From NCBI GenBank assembly GCA_937944245.1, contig CALDYY010000067.1, positions 1-64,000 of the forward strand: a stretch of 64,000 nt of DNA. Reading direction: 5' to 3'. Source of the DNA: an uncultured Saprospiraceae bacterium. Its GTDB lineage: Bacteria; Bacteroidota; Bacteroidia; Chitinophagales; Saprospiraceae. Made by a program: the position numbers and the translations under genes. Position 1 is the first letter of the stretch. Every line of letters begins with the position of its first letter. Positions 10,151 to 17,207 of this stretch are shown one piece after another. The notes under the pieces were generated by a model, which was not told the origin of the DNA, searched no databases, and saw nothing but the letters and a program-made list of their open reading frames with translations.

Positions 10151-10190
10151 CGGATAGTTGCATTAGCTTAAAATGTAACTATCCGCTTTA
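10151..10190 (+). terminator. Terminator after the Prc gene
   Basis: CGGATAGTTGCATT pairs with AATGTAACTATCCG (13 of 14) around a short loop, followed by CTTTAAGTTT. It sits 10 bp after the stop. Confidence 0.65.
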
Positions 10191-10253
10191 AGTTTAACAA
10201 TTTTTCGTTCCTTCTCAAACTGATCTAAGCCGTTTACATTTCAAAAAGTTAGC

Positions 10254-10261
10254 TACCTTTG
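10254..10261 (+). promoter_or_regulatory. -7 promoter box that decides the M1 peptidase start
   Basis: TACCTTTG is an exact TAnnTTTG match and overlaps an in-frame TTG at 10259. Transcription from it cannot include that TTG as a start codon, so ATG 10277 is the likely start, giving a very short leader. Confidence 0.5.
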
Positions 10262-10276
10262 AAGAAAAAAGACGGT

Positions 10277-13200
10277 ATGCGATTCTATCTGTCATGTTTC
10301 TTACTTTCCTTTAGTATATTACTTTGTGCTCAAAAAGGCTATTTCCAGCAAGAAGTTAACTACAAAATAAACGTCAAACTTGAGGATAGCTTACATTTGC
10401 TAGTTGGCATGATGGAAATGGAGTATGTTAATAACTCGCCTGATGAGCTTCCGTTTCTGTATATTCATCTTTGGGCAAATGCGTATAGCAGTAAAACAAC
10501 CGCTTTTGCAAAACAGCAACTCAACCAAAACAAAACTAAATTTCATTACGCCCCAGAAGCAGAAATGGGCGGATTTTCCAACCTAGATTTTGTAGCCAAT
10601 GGCAAACCACTCGCTTGGTCATTGGATAGTGAACACGTTGACATTGCCAAATTAGAATTACCGAAGCCCTTGCGTTCAGGTGAACGCATCAAGATAACAA
10701 CTCCTTTTACCTTAAAAATTCCAAGCTCTTTTTCGCGTTTAGGGCATGTCGGTACATCTTATCAAATTACGCAGTGGTATCCCAAACCTGCAGTATATGA
10801 CTATAAAGGTTGGCATCCAATGCCTTATTTAGATATGGGCGAATTTTATTCTGAGTTTGGTTCATTTGACGTGTCTATTACTTTACCTGAAAATTATGTG
10901 GTAGGTGCAACGGGTACTTTGCAAACGCAAAGCGAACACGTATTCTTAGAAGCAAGAGTTGCTCAAACCAATGCTTATCATAAGGGCGACGCCAGTTTAT
11001 TCACCAAAGATGATGCATTTCCTGAATCGAGTAAACGCTTAAAAACACTTCGTTACACCGCTGAAAATGTACATGATTTTGCGTGGTTTGCCGATAAGCG
11101 TTTTCGGGTGCAAAAAAGTGAAGTGCAACTATCCAACAATCAAAAGATAGACACTTGGGTAATGTACACTCATCAAGAAGAGAATTTATGGCGCAATTCG
11201 ATTGAATATATGAACCGTTCCGTGAAGTTCTACTCCGACAAAGTAGGTGCTTATCCTTATCCTCATGCTACGGCTGTGCAAAGTGCTTTGAGTGCAGGCG
11301 GCGGTATGGAATATCCGATGATAACCGTTATTGATTTGGCATATTCTGCAAAATACTTGGATGTCGTTATTACCCATGAAGTGGGGCATAACTGGTTTTA
11401 TGGCATTTTGGCTTCCAACGAACGTCAGCATCCTTGGATGGACGAGGGCATGAATTCCTACTATGAAAATCAATATACTAATTTATATTATGCCAATGGC
11501 AATATGCTAACCGATTTTTTGCCGAATTTCCTTACGGGTAAAAGTGAATTGACAATGGAGGAATTTTCTTACCTCACTTTGGCAAGACAAAATCTTGATT
11601 TGCCGCCCAATACACCTTCAGCGGAAATGAATTATGCCAACTATGGGGTGGTAGCTTACCTAAAACCCATCATATCATTTCGACATTTGGAACAGTATTT
11701 AGGCATGACCACTTTTGACCGCATCATGCAATCCTATTTTGAAGCATGGAAATTTAAGCATCCTTATCCAGAAGATTTGAAGGCACATTTTGAACAAGAA
11801 AGTGGAAAAAAATTAGACTGGTTGTTTGATGATATGCTATTCGATAATAAGAAACTGGATTACAAATTATCCTCAGCCAATAGGCAAGGTGCAAATTATC
11901 AACTCACCATCGAAAATAGAGGCGACATTAATGCACCATTTCCCGTTGCGGGCATTAAAAATGGCGAAACAGTGCAAACCCTTTGGTATGAAGGTTTTGC
12001 AGGAGAAAAAACGCTTGAGTTTCCTGCGGACGACTACGATGCCATCGTCATTGATGTAGAACGAATCACGATTGATTTAGATAGAACTAACAATCGTATT
12101 AGATTAGCTAAGAGTAATGAAAAGCCTATTGGTATTGGTTTTTTGTTTGGATTAGAAAATGAGCAACAACGAAAAGTCTATCTAGCACCATCTATTGCAT
12201 GGAATGATTATGATAAATTTATGTTGGGTTTAGCCTTTCACAATAGAACCTTGCCCACTCGAAATGTTGAGTTCATGCTTAATCCAATGTATGCTTTTGG
12301 CTCAAATCGTTTGGCAGGACTAGGGAGTTTACGTTATCATTTGTTTCCCAGAACAGGTATTTTTAATGAAATTTCGATTCAACTGAATGGACGCACCTTC
12401 AGCTATGGATCGGATGAGCGTTATGGCTTTGAAAATTATTTCTCCAAATTTGCTCCGCAAGTGATTCTCAAACTGCGCGGTAAAAGTATTAATAGTCCTA
12501 TTGAGCAACGCATTTCTTTGCGTCATGTGTTTATTCAACAAGATATTGGTCGAGGTCTCAATATTGAAACACTTGAATTTACGCGTTTTCAGCAAAATTA
12601 TGGCATTAACGAATTGCAATATGAATGGCGCAAAAAAGACATTCTTAGCCCTGCTAATGCCACAGCTACTTTCCAGCAAGGCAAAGGATTTAGTAAAGTG
12701 TTTGCTCATTTCAATCAGACGCTTCCTTATGCTCAGAAAGATAAAGCCTTGCGTTTGCATGCTTTTGGTGGAACATTTTTCAATTATGATGCGCAAATAT
12801 TAGTGGAGCAAGGTGTTCGTCCAAATTTTTTCTTGAGCGGGACAACAACTGCTTTTTTCCAAAAGGACTATCTATTTGACCAAGTGATGCTGGGGCGTTC
12901 TGCCTCAAAAGGTTTTTTAAATCAACAAATTTTCGAGCAAGATGCTCAATTCAAAACGCTGACCAATGTGGGCAGTAGCTCCAAATGGATGTTTGGTTTG
13001 GGATTGCGCTCTACGTTACCTGGTTTTATTCCGATTGAGCTTTTTGCAGATGGTGCTGTTTCGAGAGGCACTACCCAAGCCGATTTTTATTATAGTGCTG
13101 GATTAGCTTTACCTATTTTTAAAGATATTGTCGTAGTTTATTTACCTGTCTTGGAAAGTGAATCCATTAAGGAAAACCATACTACTGCAGGCAGAGATAA

Positions 13201-13288
13201 TTTATTTAAACGCCTGACATTCAAGATTAACTTCCGACAGTTTAGCCCTATGGACTATAATTTGGTAGATGTGATGTCGTTGCAGTAA
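10277..13288 (+). CDS. M1-family zinc metallopeptidase with beta-barrel-like C-terminus
   Basis: About 1003 aa, with signal peptide MRFYLSCFLLSFSILLCAQ. The N-terminal half is an M1 aminopeptidase: substrate-anchoring SAGGGMEYPMI (GxMEN variant, GGMEY) and zinc site ITHEVGHNWFYG, with the downstream glutamate in PWMDEGMNSYYENQY. Residues after about 640 are strand-rich and repetitive, with many aromatic-ended segments (GSLRYHLFPRTGIFNEISIQL, FGLGLRSTLPGF), and resemble a surface-type outer-membrane region. Such long M1 proteins are common in Bacteroidota. It probably trims peptides in the periplasm or at the surface. The start ATG 10277 follows from the promoter box and the signal peptide. 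Confidence 0.88.
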   Translation: MRFYLSCFLLSFSILLCAQKGYFQQEVNYKINVKLEDSLHLLVGMMEMEYVNNSPDELPFLYIHLWANAYSSKTTAFAKQQLNQNKTKFHYAPEAEMGGFSNLDFVANGKPLAWSLDSEHVDIAKLELPKPLRSGERIKITTPFTLKIPSSFSRLGHVGTSYQITQWYPKPAVYDYKGWHPMPYLDMGEFYSEFGSFDVSITLPENYVVGATGTLQTQSEHVFLEARVAQTNAYHKGDASLFTKDDAFPESSKRLKTLRYTAENVHDFAWFADKRFRVQKSEVQLSNNQKIDTWVMYTHQEENLWRNSIEYMNRSVKFYSDKVGAYPYPHATAVQSALSAGGGMEYPMITVIDLAYSAKYLDVVITHEVGHNWFYGILASNERQHPWMDEGMNSYYENQYTNLYYANGNMLTDFLPNFLTGKSELTMEEFSYLTLARQNLDLPPNTPSAEMNYANYGVVAYLKPIISFRHLEQYLGMTTFDRIMQSYFEAWKFKHPYPEDLKAHFEQESGKKLDWLFDDMLFDNKKLDYKLSSANRQGANYQLTIENRGDINAPFPVAGIKNGETVQTLWYEGFAGEKTLEFPADDYDAIVIDVERITIDLDRTNNRIRLAKSNEKPIGIGFLFGLENEQQRKVYLAPSIAWNDYDKFMLGLAFHNRTLPTRNVEFMLNPMYAFGSNRLAGLGSLRYHLFPRTGIFNEISIQLNGRTFSYGSDERYGFENYFSKFAPQVILKLRGKSINSPIEQRISLRHVFIQQDIGRGLNIETLEFTRFQQNYGINELQYEWRKKDILSPANATATFQQGKGFSKVFAHFNQTLPYAQKDKALRLHAFGGTFFNYDAQILVEQGVRPNFFLSGTTTAFFQKDYLFDQVMLGRSASKGFLNQQIFEQDAQFKTLTNVGSSSKWMFGLGLRSTLPGFIPIELFADGAVSRGTTQADFYYSAGLALPIFKDIVVVYLPVLESESIKENHTTAGRDNLFKRLTFKINFRQFSPMDYNLVDVMSLQ

Positions 13289-13321
13289 GTGTAAGGCGAC
13301 TAAAATTAAAAAAACGCCACT

Positions 13322-13349
13322 CTTGATAAAACAATTATGAGTTATCAAG
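13322..13349. terminator. Small hairpin between the M1 gene and arsR
   Basis: CTTGATAA/TTATCAAG, 8-bp arms with a 12-nt loop, 33 bp after the peptidase stop. It may end that transcript. It lies just before the arsR operator. Confidence 0.4.
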
Positions 13350-13363
13350 TATTTCTCAGTTAT

Positions 13364-13383
13364 TATTCGTAATATTGCGAATA
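13364..13383 (+). promoter_or_regulatory. ArsR operator O1 over the arsR promoter
   Basis: A 20-bp imperfect palindrome, TATTCG-TAATATTG-CGAATA, in which 18 of 20 positions agree with the reverse complement. The core TAATATTG is one base off the -7 box. It lies 15 bp upstream of the arsR ATG, as expected for autorepression. Confidence 0.7.
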
Positions 13384-13398
13384 GTAAAACAAACTTCT

Positions 13399-13704
13399 AT
13401 GACAGCTAAATCGAGAGAGGATTATTTCACTGTGGAGCAAGAACAAACTGCAAGGTTTGCAAAAGCCATGGGACATCCTGTAAGAATTGCCATTTTGGAA
13501 TTGCTTAATGCTCAAACCTGTTGCTATCATGGCGATATGGCAGAAGAATTACCCATCGCAAAGTCAACGCTTTCTCAACACCTAAAAGAGTTGAAAGAGG
13601 CAGGACTGATACAAGGGGATATTACCTTACCTACTATAAGATATTGCATTAATAGACAGAACTGGGCTTTGGCTAAGTCCTTGTTAAATAACTTGTTGAA
13701 GTAA
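13399..13704 (+). CDS. arsR: ArsR/SmtB-family metalloregulator
   Basis: Winged-helix repressor of about 101 aa. The recognition helix region is KSTLSQHLKELKEAGLIQG (residues 55-73). The effector site is a vicinal pair, TCC at Cys41-Cys42, in NAQTCCYHGDM at the position of the classical ELCVCDL metal-binding alpha-3 motif. A third cysteine follows in RYCIN (83). This suggests As(III)/Sb(III) sensing. ATG 13399 is preferred over the upstream TTG 13375, because the TTG lies inside the operator palindrome. It heads the arsenic operon but is separated from it by a terminator and a second promoter-operator region. Confidence 0.9.
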   Translation: MTAKSREDYFTVEQEQTARFAKAMGHPVRIAILELLNAQTCCYHGDMAEELPIAKSTLSQHLKELKEAGLIQGDITLPTIRYCINRQNWALAKSLLNNLLK

Positions 13705-13750
13705 CCCTTTTTTCTTCTTGCATTCTTTCCTTGGTTAAAATGTAGTGTTT

Positions 13751-13781
13751 AGGATTACCTATGGGTAATCTCCTTTTCTTA
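13751..13781 (+). terminator. Terminator after arsR
   Basis: GATTACC/GGTAATC stem with a 4-nt loop, followed by CTCCTTTTCTT. It separates arsR transcription from the downstream operon. Confidence 0.6.
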
Positions 13782-13833
13782 TATACAGCTTTATGGGAAA
13801 TAGCTTACACTTAAAATTCTTTAAAAAAAAATG

Positions 13834-13849
13834 TTCGTAAATTTGCGAA
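13834..13849 (+). promoter_or_regulatory. ArsR-type operator O2
   Basis: TTCG-TAAATTTG-CGAA, with 14 of 16 positions symmetric. The core TAAATTTG is itself an exact TAnnTTTG box. It lies 49 bp before the mini-thioredoxin start and shares its half-sites with O1 and O3. Confidence 0.7.
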
Positions 13850-13860
13850 TTACGAATGAA

Positions 13861-13880
13861 TGTTCGTATCTTTGCGAACA
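13861..13880 (+). promoter_or_regulatory. ArsR-type operator O3 enclosing the operon -7 box
   Basis: Palindrome TGTTCG-TATCTTTG-CGAACA. The core TATCTTTG is an exact Bacteroidota -7 box. The TTTG inside O2 (13842-13845) lies 21 bp upstream and could act as the -33 element. An extra ACGAAT half-site lies between O2 and O3. Confidence 0.75.
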
Positions 13881-13897
13881 TAAAATAATAACTAATT

Positions 13898-14134
13898 ATG
13901 ACTCAAATAAAAGTATTAGGACCGGGTTGCCCAAAGTGCAAAACAACTTACGCCAATGTAATCGAAGCACTCAAACAATCTAACATAGAAGCGAACGTGG
14001 AGAAGGTAGAAGATATTGAGGAAATGATGAAATACAATGTGTTGAGTACGCCTGTTTTGGTGATTGACGAAGTAATCAAGATTAAAGGCAGAGTGGCTCA
14101 GGTGAATGAAATTGTTGAACTATTAAACAAATAA
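13898..14134 (+). CDS. Mini-thioredoxin (small redox-active disulfide protein 2 type)
   Basis: 78-aa thioredoxin-fold protein with active site GPGCPKCKTTY (Cys11, Cys14) and the cis-Pro loop STPVLVIDE. It has no signal peptide, so it is cytoplasmic. Proteins of this family often accompany ArsP-type permeases and rhodaneses in metal and arsenic operons. It is the first gene after the double operator and is followed by the rhodanese with a 1-bp gap. It may reduce ArsP or ArsG cysteines, or feed electrons to arsenical reduction; this is inference from context. Confidence 0.88.
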   Translation: MTQIKVLGPGCPKCKTTYANVIEALKQSNIEANVEKVEDIEEMMKYNVLSTPVLVIDEVIKIKGRVAQVNEIVELLNK

Positions 14135-14135
14135 A

Positions 14136-14522
14136 ATGATGAAAACACAAACGTTAGTAAAAGAAATTTGTCCAACTACTGCCCAAAATTGGGTAAAGGA
14201 CGGAGCATTGTTGGTTGATGTTCGCGAGCGAGACGAAGTAGCTCAACTTGCTTATGATGTACCTAATATCATCAACATTCCATTAAGTGAATTTGAAGAA
14301 CGCTTTACGGAAATTCCAAAAGATAAAGATGTTGTAATGGTTTGCAAAGGAGGTGGACGTAGTTTGAGAGCGGCTGGCTTTTTGGTCAATCATGGTTACA
14401 CTAACGTCGTGAACATGCAACATGGTATCGCTCGCTGGGTGCAGAAAGGCTTTCCTACTAAAGGGGATACTTCTGTGGTAACAGGTGGTGATTCTTGTTG
14501 TTCGACTTCTGGTTGTTGTTAA
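14136..14522 (+). CDS. Rhodanese-like sulfurtransferase with Cys-rich tail
   Basis: 128 aa. Single rhodanese domain: LLVDVRERDEV (residues 25-35), then the active-site loop VVMVCKGGGRSLRAA, with Cys70 as the persulfide-forming nucleophile in CKGGGRS, and GYTNVVNMQHGIARWVQKG. After the domain a short tail ends in DSCCSTSGCC, two vicinal cysteine pairs that are not part of the fold. Rhodaneses transfer sulfane sulfur or, in the Acr2/Cdc25 branch, reduce arsenate; the loop length (C-x5-S) fits small single-domain rhodaneses. The tail suggests metalloid binding. ATG 14136 or the adjacent ATG 14139 may be used. Confidence 0.88.
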   Translation: MMKTQTLVKEICPTTAQNWVKDGALLVDVRERDEVAQLAYDVPNIINIPLSEFEERFTEIPKDKDVVMVCKGGGRSLRAAGFLVNHGYTNVVNMQHGIARWVQKGFPTKGDTSVVTGGDSCCSTSGCC

Positions 14523-14532
14523 AAAATTCAAT

Positions 14533-15507
14533 ATGTTTAACTGGATTCAACATTTTGCGGACTGGCTGATTTATTCTGTTTTTCATATTGATGCAGAAAC
14601 ACATTTAGGAATAGCATTGAATTTCTTTGTCTATGATACCTTAAAAATTCTGATTCTCCTTTTTATAATCGTCTTTTTGATGGGAATAGTCAATGCGTAC
14701 TTGCCCATCGAAAAATTGAAAGATTATTTAAACAGGAAGAAACTCTATGGATTAGAATACTTCTTTGCATCTCTATTTGGTGCGATTACGCCTTTTTGTT
14801 CTTGCTCTTCCGTCCCTTTATTTATCGGTTTTGTGCAAGGAGGGATTCCTTTGGGTGTAACTTTTGCTTTTTTGATAACTTCTCCGCTAGTCAATGAAGT
14901 TGCTATTGCGATGTTTATTGGTATGTTTGGGATAAAAGCTACTGTCATATATGTGGCATCAGGTGTGCTGCTGGGAACAATTGGTGGTTGGTTGCTTGGT
15001 AAATTGAATCTCGAACCGCTACTTTCCGAATGGGTGAAGAAGATTCTTGACAACAAAATGCAACAAGGGGAATATGAAGAAGAAAAGTTATCCTTTCAAC
15101 AAAGGCTTCCCGGCATCACTCGTGGAGCGTGGGACATTGTAAAAGGTGTTTTATTATACGTCATTATTGGTATTGCGATTGGAGCAGCCATGCATGGATA
15201 TGTACCAGAAAACTTTTTTGGTACCTATTTGGGAGGTGGGCAGTGGTGGACAGTTCCTCTTGCAGTGGTGGTGGCAGTACCGATGTATGCTAATGCTGCG
15301 GGTATCGTGCCTGTAATACAAGTTTTTGTGGCGAAAGGCGTACCATTGGGAACAGCGATTGCCTTTATGATGGCAACGGTTGGATTGTCTATTCCAGAAG
15401 CTACGTTGCTAAAAAAAGTAATGTCGCTAAAAATGATTGCCATTTACTTTGGCGTGGTCACCTTTTTTATCATCCTTTCAGGGTTTTTGTTTAATGTTTT
15501 ACTTTAA
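14533..15507 (+). CDS. ArsP-type permease (DUF318/UPF0718), candidate organoarsenical exporter
   Basis: 324-aa integral membrane protein with about eight hydrophobic segments in two halves. The first half carries GAITPFCSCSSVPLFIG, with Cys89 and Cys91 from this start. The repeat PMYANAAGIVPVIQVFVAKG matches the second half of the family, whose Pfam name is ArsP_1. Known ArsP proteins export trivalent organoarsenicals such as methylarsenite and reduced roxarsone; other members have unknown cargo. ATG 14533 is chosen; an earlier TTG-type start would overlap the rhodanese tail out of frame. The stop TAA shares its last A with the next ATG, indicating coupling. Confidence 0.85.
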   Translation: MFNWIQHFADWLIYSVFHIDAETHLGIALNFFVYDTLKILILLFIIVFLMGIVNAYLPIEKLKDYLNRKKLYGLEYFFASLFGAITPFCSCSSVPLFIGFVQGGIPLGVTFAFLITSPLVNEVAIAMFIGMFGIKATVIYVASGVLLGTIGGWLLGKLNLEPLLSEWVKKILDNKMQQGEYEEEKLSFQQRLPGITRGAWDIVKGVLLYVIIGIAIGAAMHGYVPENFFGTYLGGGQWWTVPLAVVVAVPMYANAAGIVPVIQVFVAKGVPLGTAIAFMMATVGLSIPEATLLKKVMSLKMIAIYFGVVTFFIILSGFLFNVLL

Positions 15508-15971
15508 TGACGATGAAGACAAAAACAGTCATACTGCTTGAACTATGGGTAGAAGCCCGAACGCGCTTTTCTAATCAGTTAGAAAATATATCCGAAAATG
15601 ATTTACAGAAGAAATTGGGTGACTCGCCCAATTCTCTAGGCTTCCTTATTCGCCATGTAGCAGAGGTAGAACTGCTTTTTGCTAAGAATGTTTTTGGTGA
15701 TTCCGATGTAAAAGTATCCGCTAAAACAATAATTGCACAAAAAGATACTGGAGAATGGACAAATTTAGTAGCACTGAAAAACTATGCTGCTGAAGCCTAC
15801 GAAAAACTAAGTGCTATTGTAGCAAAGCAAACGGATGAAGATTGGGAAGCAACGATTACGACAAAAGAATTTGGTACTAAAACGAAAGCAGAAGCCTTCG
15901 GACGAATTGTATCGCATACTGCTTATCATGCAGGACAAATGGTTTTAATTAACAAATACGGAACAATTTAA
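15507..15971 (+). CDS. DinB-family four-helix protein
   Basis: 154 aa, all-helical. The DinB metal triad is visible as His50 (IRHVAEVE), His137 and His141 (SHTAYHAGQM). DinB/YfiT-fold proteins include bacillithiol and other thiol S-transferases as well as proteins of unknown function. Here the gene starts on the last base of the permease stop codon (TAATG), so it is part of the arsenic operon. A thiol-transferase role towards arsenical adducts is plausible but unproven. A second ATG (15513) could also serve as start. Confidence 0.8.
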   Translation: MTMKTKTVILLELWVEARTRFSNQLENISENDLQKKLGDSPNSLGFLIRHVAEVELLFAKNVFGDSDVKVSAKTIIAQKDTGEWTNLVALKNYAAEAYEKLSAIVAKQTDEDWEATITTKEFGTKTKAEAFGRIVSHTAYHAGQMVLINKYGTI

Positions 15972-15983
15972 AATTAATTAACA

Positions 15984-16403
15984 ATGAAATTTAGAAACAT
16001 TATTTTTTCGGTTTCCTTATTGACGCTATTATTTGCCGCTTGCAATAGCGAAGCGCAAAACACTACGCAAATGGTAAGTTCATCATCATCAACAAATGCT
16101 GAAATTGAAGTCATTCAGTTTCATTCAGAACATCGGTGCATGACTTGCAACAAAATTGAAGAGCTAACAAAATCAACGCTTGAAAATTATTCTTCCATTC
16201 CATTTTCACTGGTTAATGTGGATGACAGCAAAAACGCAAAACAAGCAGAACAATTTGAAGCCGCTGGTACTGCTTTATTTCTTTATAATCCAGCTACGGG
16301 CAAGAAAAAAGAGCTAACCGATTTTGCATTTATGAATGCGAGCAACAAAGAAAAATTTGTTGAAGGGCTAAAAAAAGAGATTGATCAATTTGTGAAACAA
16401 TAA
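15984..16403 (+). CDS. arsF: ArsF-like thioredoxin-fold lipoprotein
   Basis: 139 aa. Lipoprotein signal MKFRNIIFSVSLLTLLFAAC with lipidated Cys20, then a Ser-rich linker and a thioredoxin-like domain with HRCMTCNKIEEL (Cys52-x-x-Cys55). It resembles the family annotated as nitrophenyl compound nitroreductase subunit ArsF, named from aromatic arsenical operons. The sequence itself shows a CxxC disulfide domain on the periplasmic face, not a flavin site, so the nitroreductase name is not supported by visible motifs. It lies immediately before the ArsG-like gene and probably partners it. Confidence 0.75.
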   Translation: MKFRNIIFSVSLLTLLFAACNSEAQNTTQMVSSSSSTNAEIEVIQFHSEHRCMTCNKIEELTKSTLENYSSIPFSLVNVDDSKNAKQAEQFEAAGTALFLYNPATGKKKELTDFAFMNASNKEKFVEGLKKEIDQFVKQ

Positions 16404-16444
16404 ACGCTCAAATAAAGCAATAAGCTGATTTTTCAGTGTTAACC

Positions 16445-16487
16445 ATCAGGTGCTTTCGCAATACTAAAACTTCGGAAGCACCCTGAT
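16445..16487 (+). other. Intra-operon hairpin between arsF-like and arsG-like genes
   Basis: ATCAGGTGCTTTCG and CGGAAGCACCCTGAT form a long stem with a G-T pair and one bulge. No T-run follows. It may be an RNA processing or stability element that sets the stoichiometry of the two halves of the operon. Confidence 0.5.
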
Positions 16488-16499
16488 TAACAACAAATT

Positions 16500-17207
16500 A
16501 TGGACTGGTTAAATAATTTAGCACAAAACAGTGAAACTCCATTGTTAGCTGCCTTTGCCTTAGGATTGTTGACGGCAATCGCACCTTGCCCATTAGCAAC
16601 CAATATCACCGCAACCGCATTTATCGCCAAAACAATTACGGATAAAAGAAAAGTATTGTTAAGTGGGTTTCTTTACACACTAGGGCGCGTATTTTCTTAC
16701 ACACTTATTGGGGCTATTATTTATTTTGGGGTAAGTAAATTTCAGATAGCCAAACTTTTTCAAGGTAATGGCGAGAAATACATCGGTTTTGTTTTGATAG
16801 TTATTGGTTTAATCATGCTTGACGTAATTAAACTGAGCTTTATAAAAGGTGGAAACCTTACCGATAAACTTTCTGAACGTTTTAAAACTCAAGGTTTATT
16901 AGGTTCTTTTTTGTTGGGCGCGCTATTTGCACTCGCATTCTGTCCGTACAGCGGCGCTTTGTTTTTTGCTATGCTTATCCCCATGACGCTTTCTACCAGC
17001 GCAGGATTGGCACTTCCCATTGTATTTTCCTTTGGCACAGGGCTGCCCGTCATGCTTTTTGCTTTTGTCATTGCTTTCAGCATGGAAAAATTAGGGATGT
17101 ACTTTAAAGCAGTCACTAAAATCGAAAAGGTAATGCGATTAGTAGCTGGGTTAGTGTTTATTCTTACAGGGCTTTATTACATCAATATTTATTTCAAGTT
17201 AATATGA
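16500..17207 (+). CDS. arsG: ArsG-like membrane protein (CcdA/DsbD-type fold)
   Basis: 235 aa with six hydrophobic segments. It resembles the family called aromatic aminobenzylarsenical efflux permease ArsG. Two cysteines sit exactly where CcdA/DsbD transmembrane electron carriers have theirs: TAIAPCPLATN (Cys30-Pro) in the first segment and LAFCPYSGALFF (Cys148-Pro) in the fourth. It therefore could either export arsenicals or carry electrons across the membrane. It follows the CxxC lipoprotein and overlaps the next gene by 4 bp (ATGA). Confidence 0.75.
   Translation: MDWLNNLAQNSETPLLAAFALGLLTAIAPCPLATNITATAFIAKTITDKRKVLLSGFLYTLGRVFSYTLIGAIIYFGVSKFQIAKLFQGNGEKYIGFVLIVIGLIMLDVIKLSFIKGGNLTDKLSERFKTQGLLGSFLLGALFALAFCPYSGALFFAMLIPMTLSTSAGLALPIVFSFGTGLPVMLFAFVIAFSMEKLGMYFKAVTKIEKVMRLVAGLVFILTGLYYINIYFKLI

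Noticed and set aside
12501-12803. Long open frame inside the M1 peptidase gene
   Set aside because: It lies fully within the main frame, has no family features and looks like a composition shadow.
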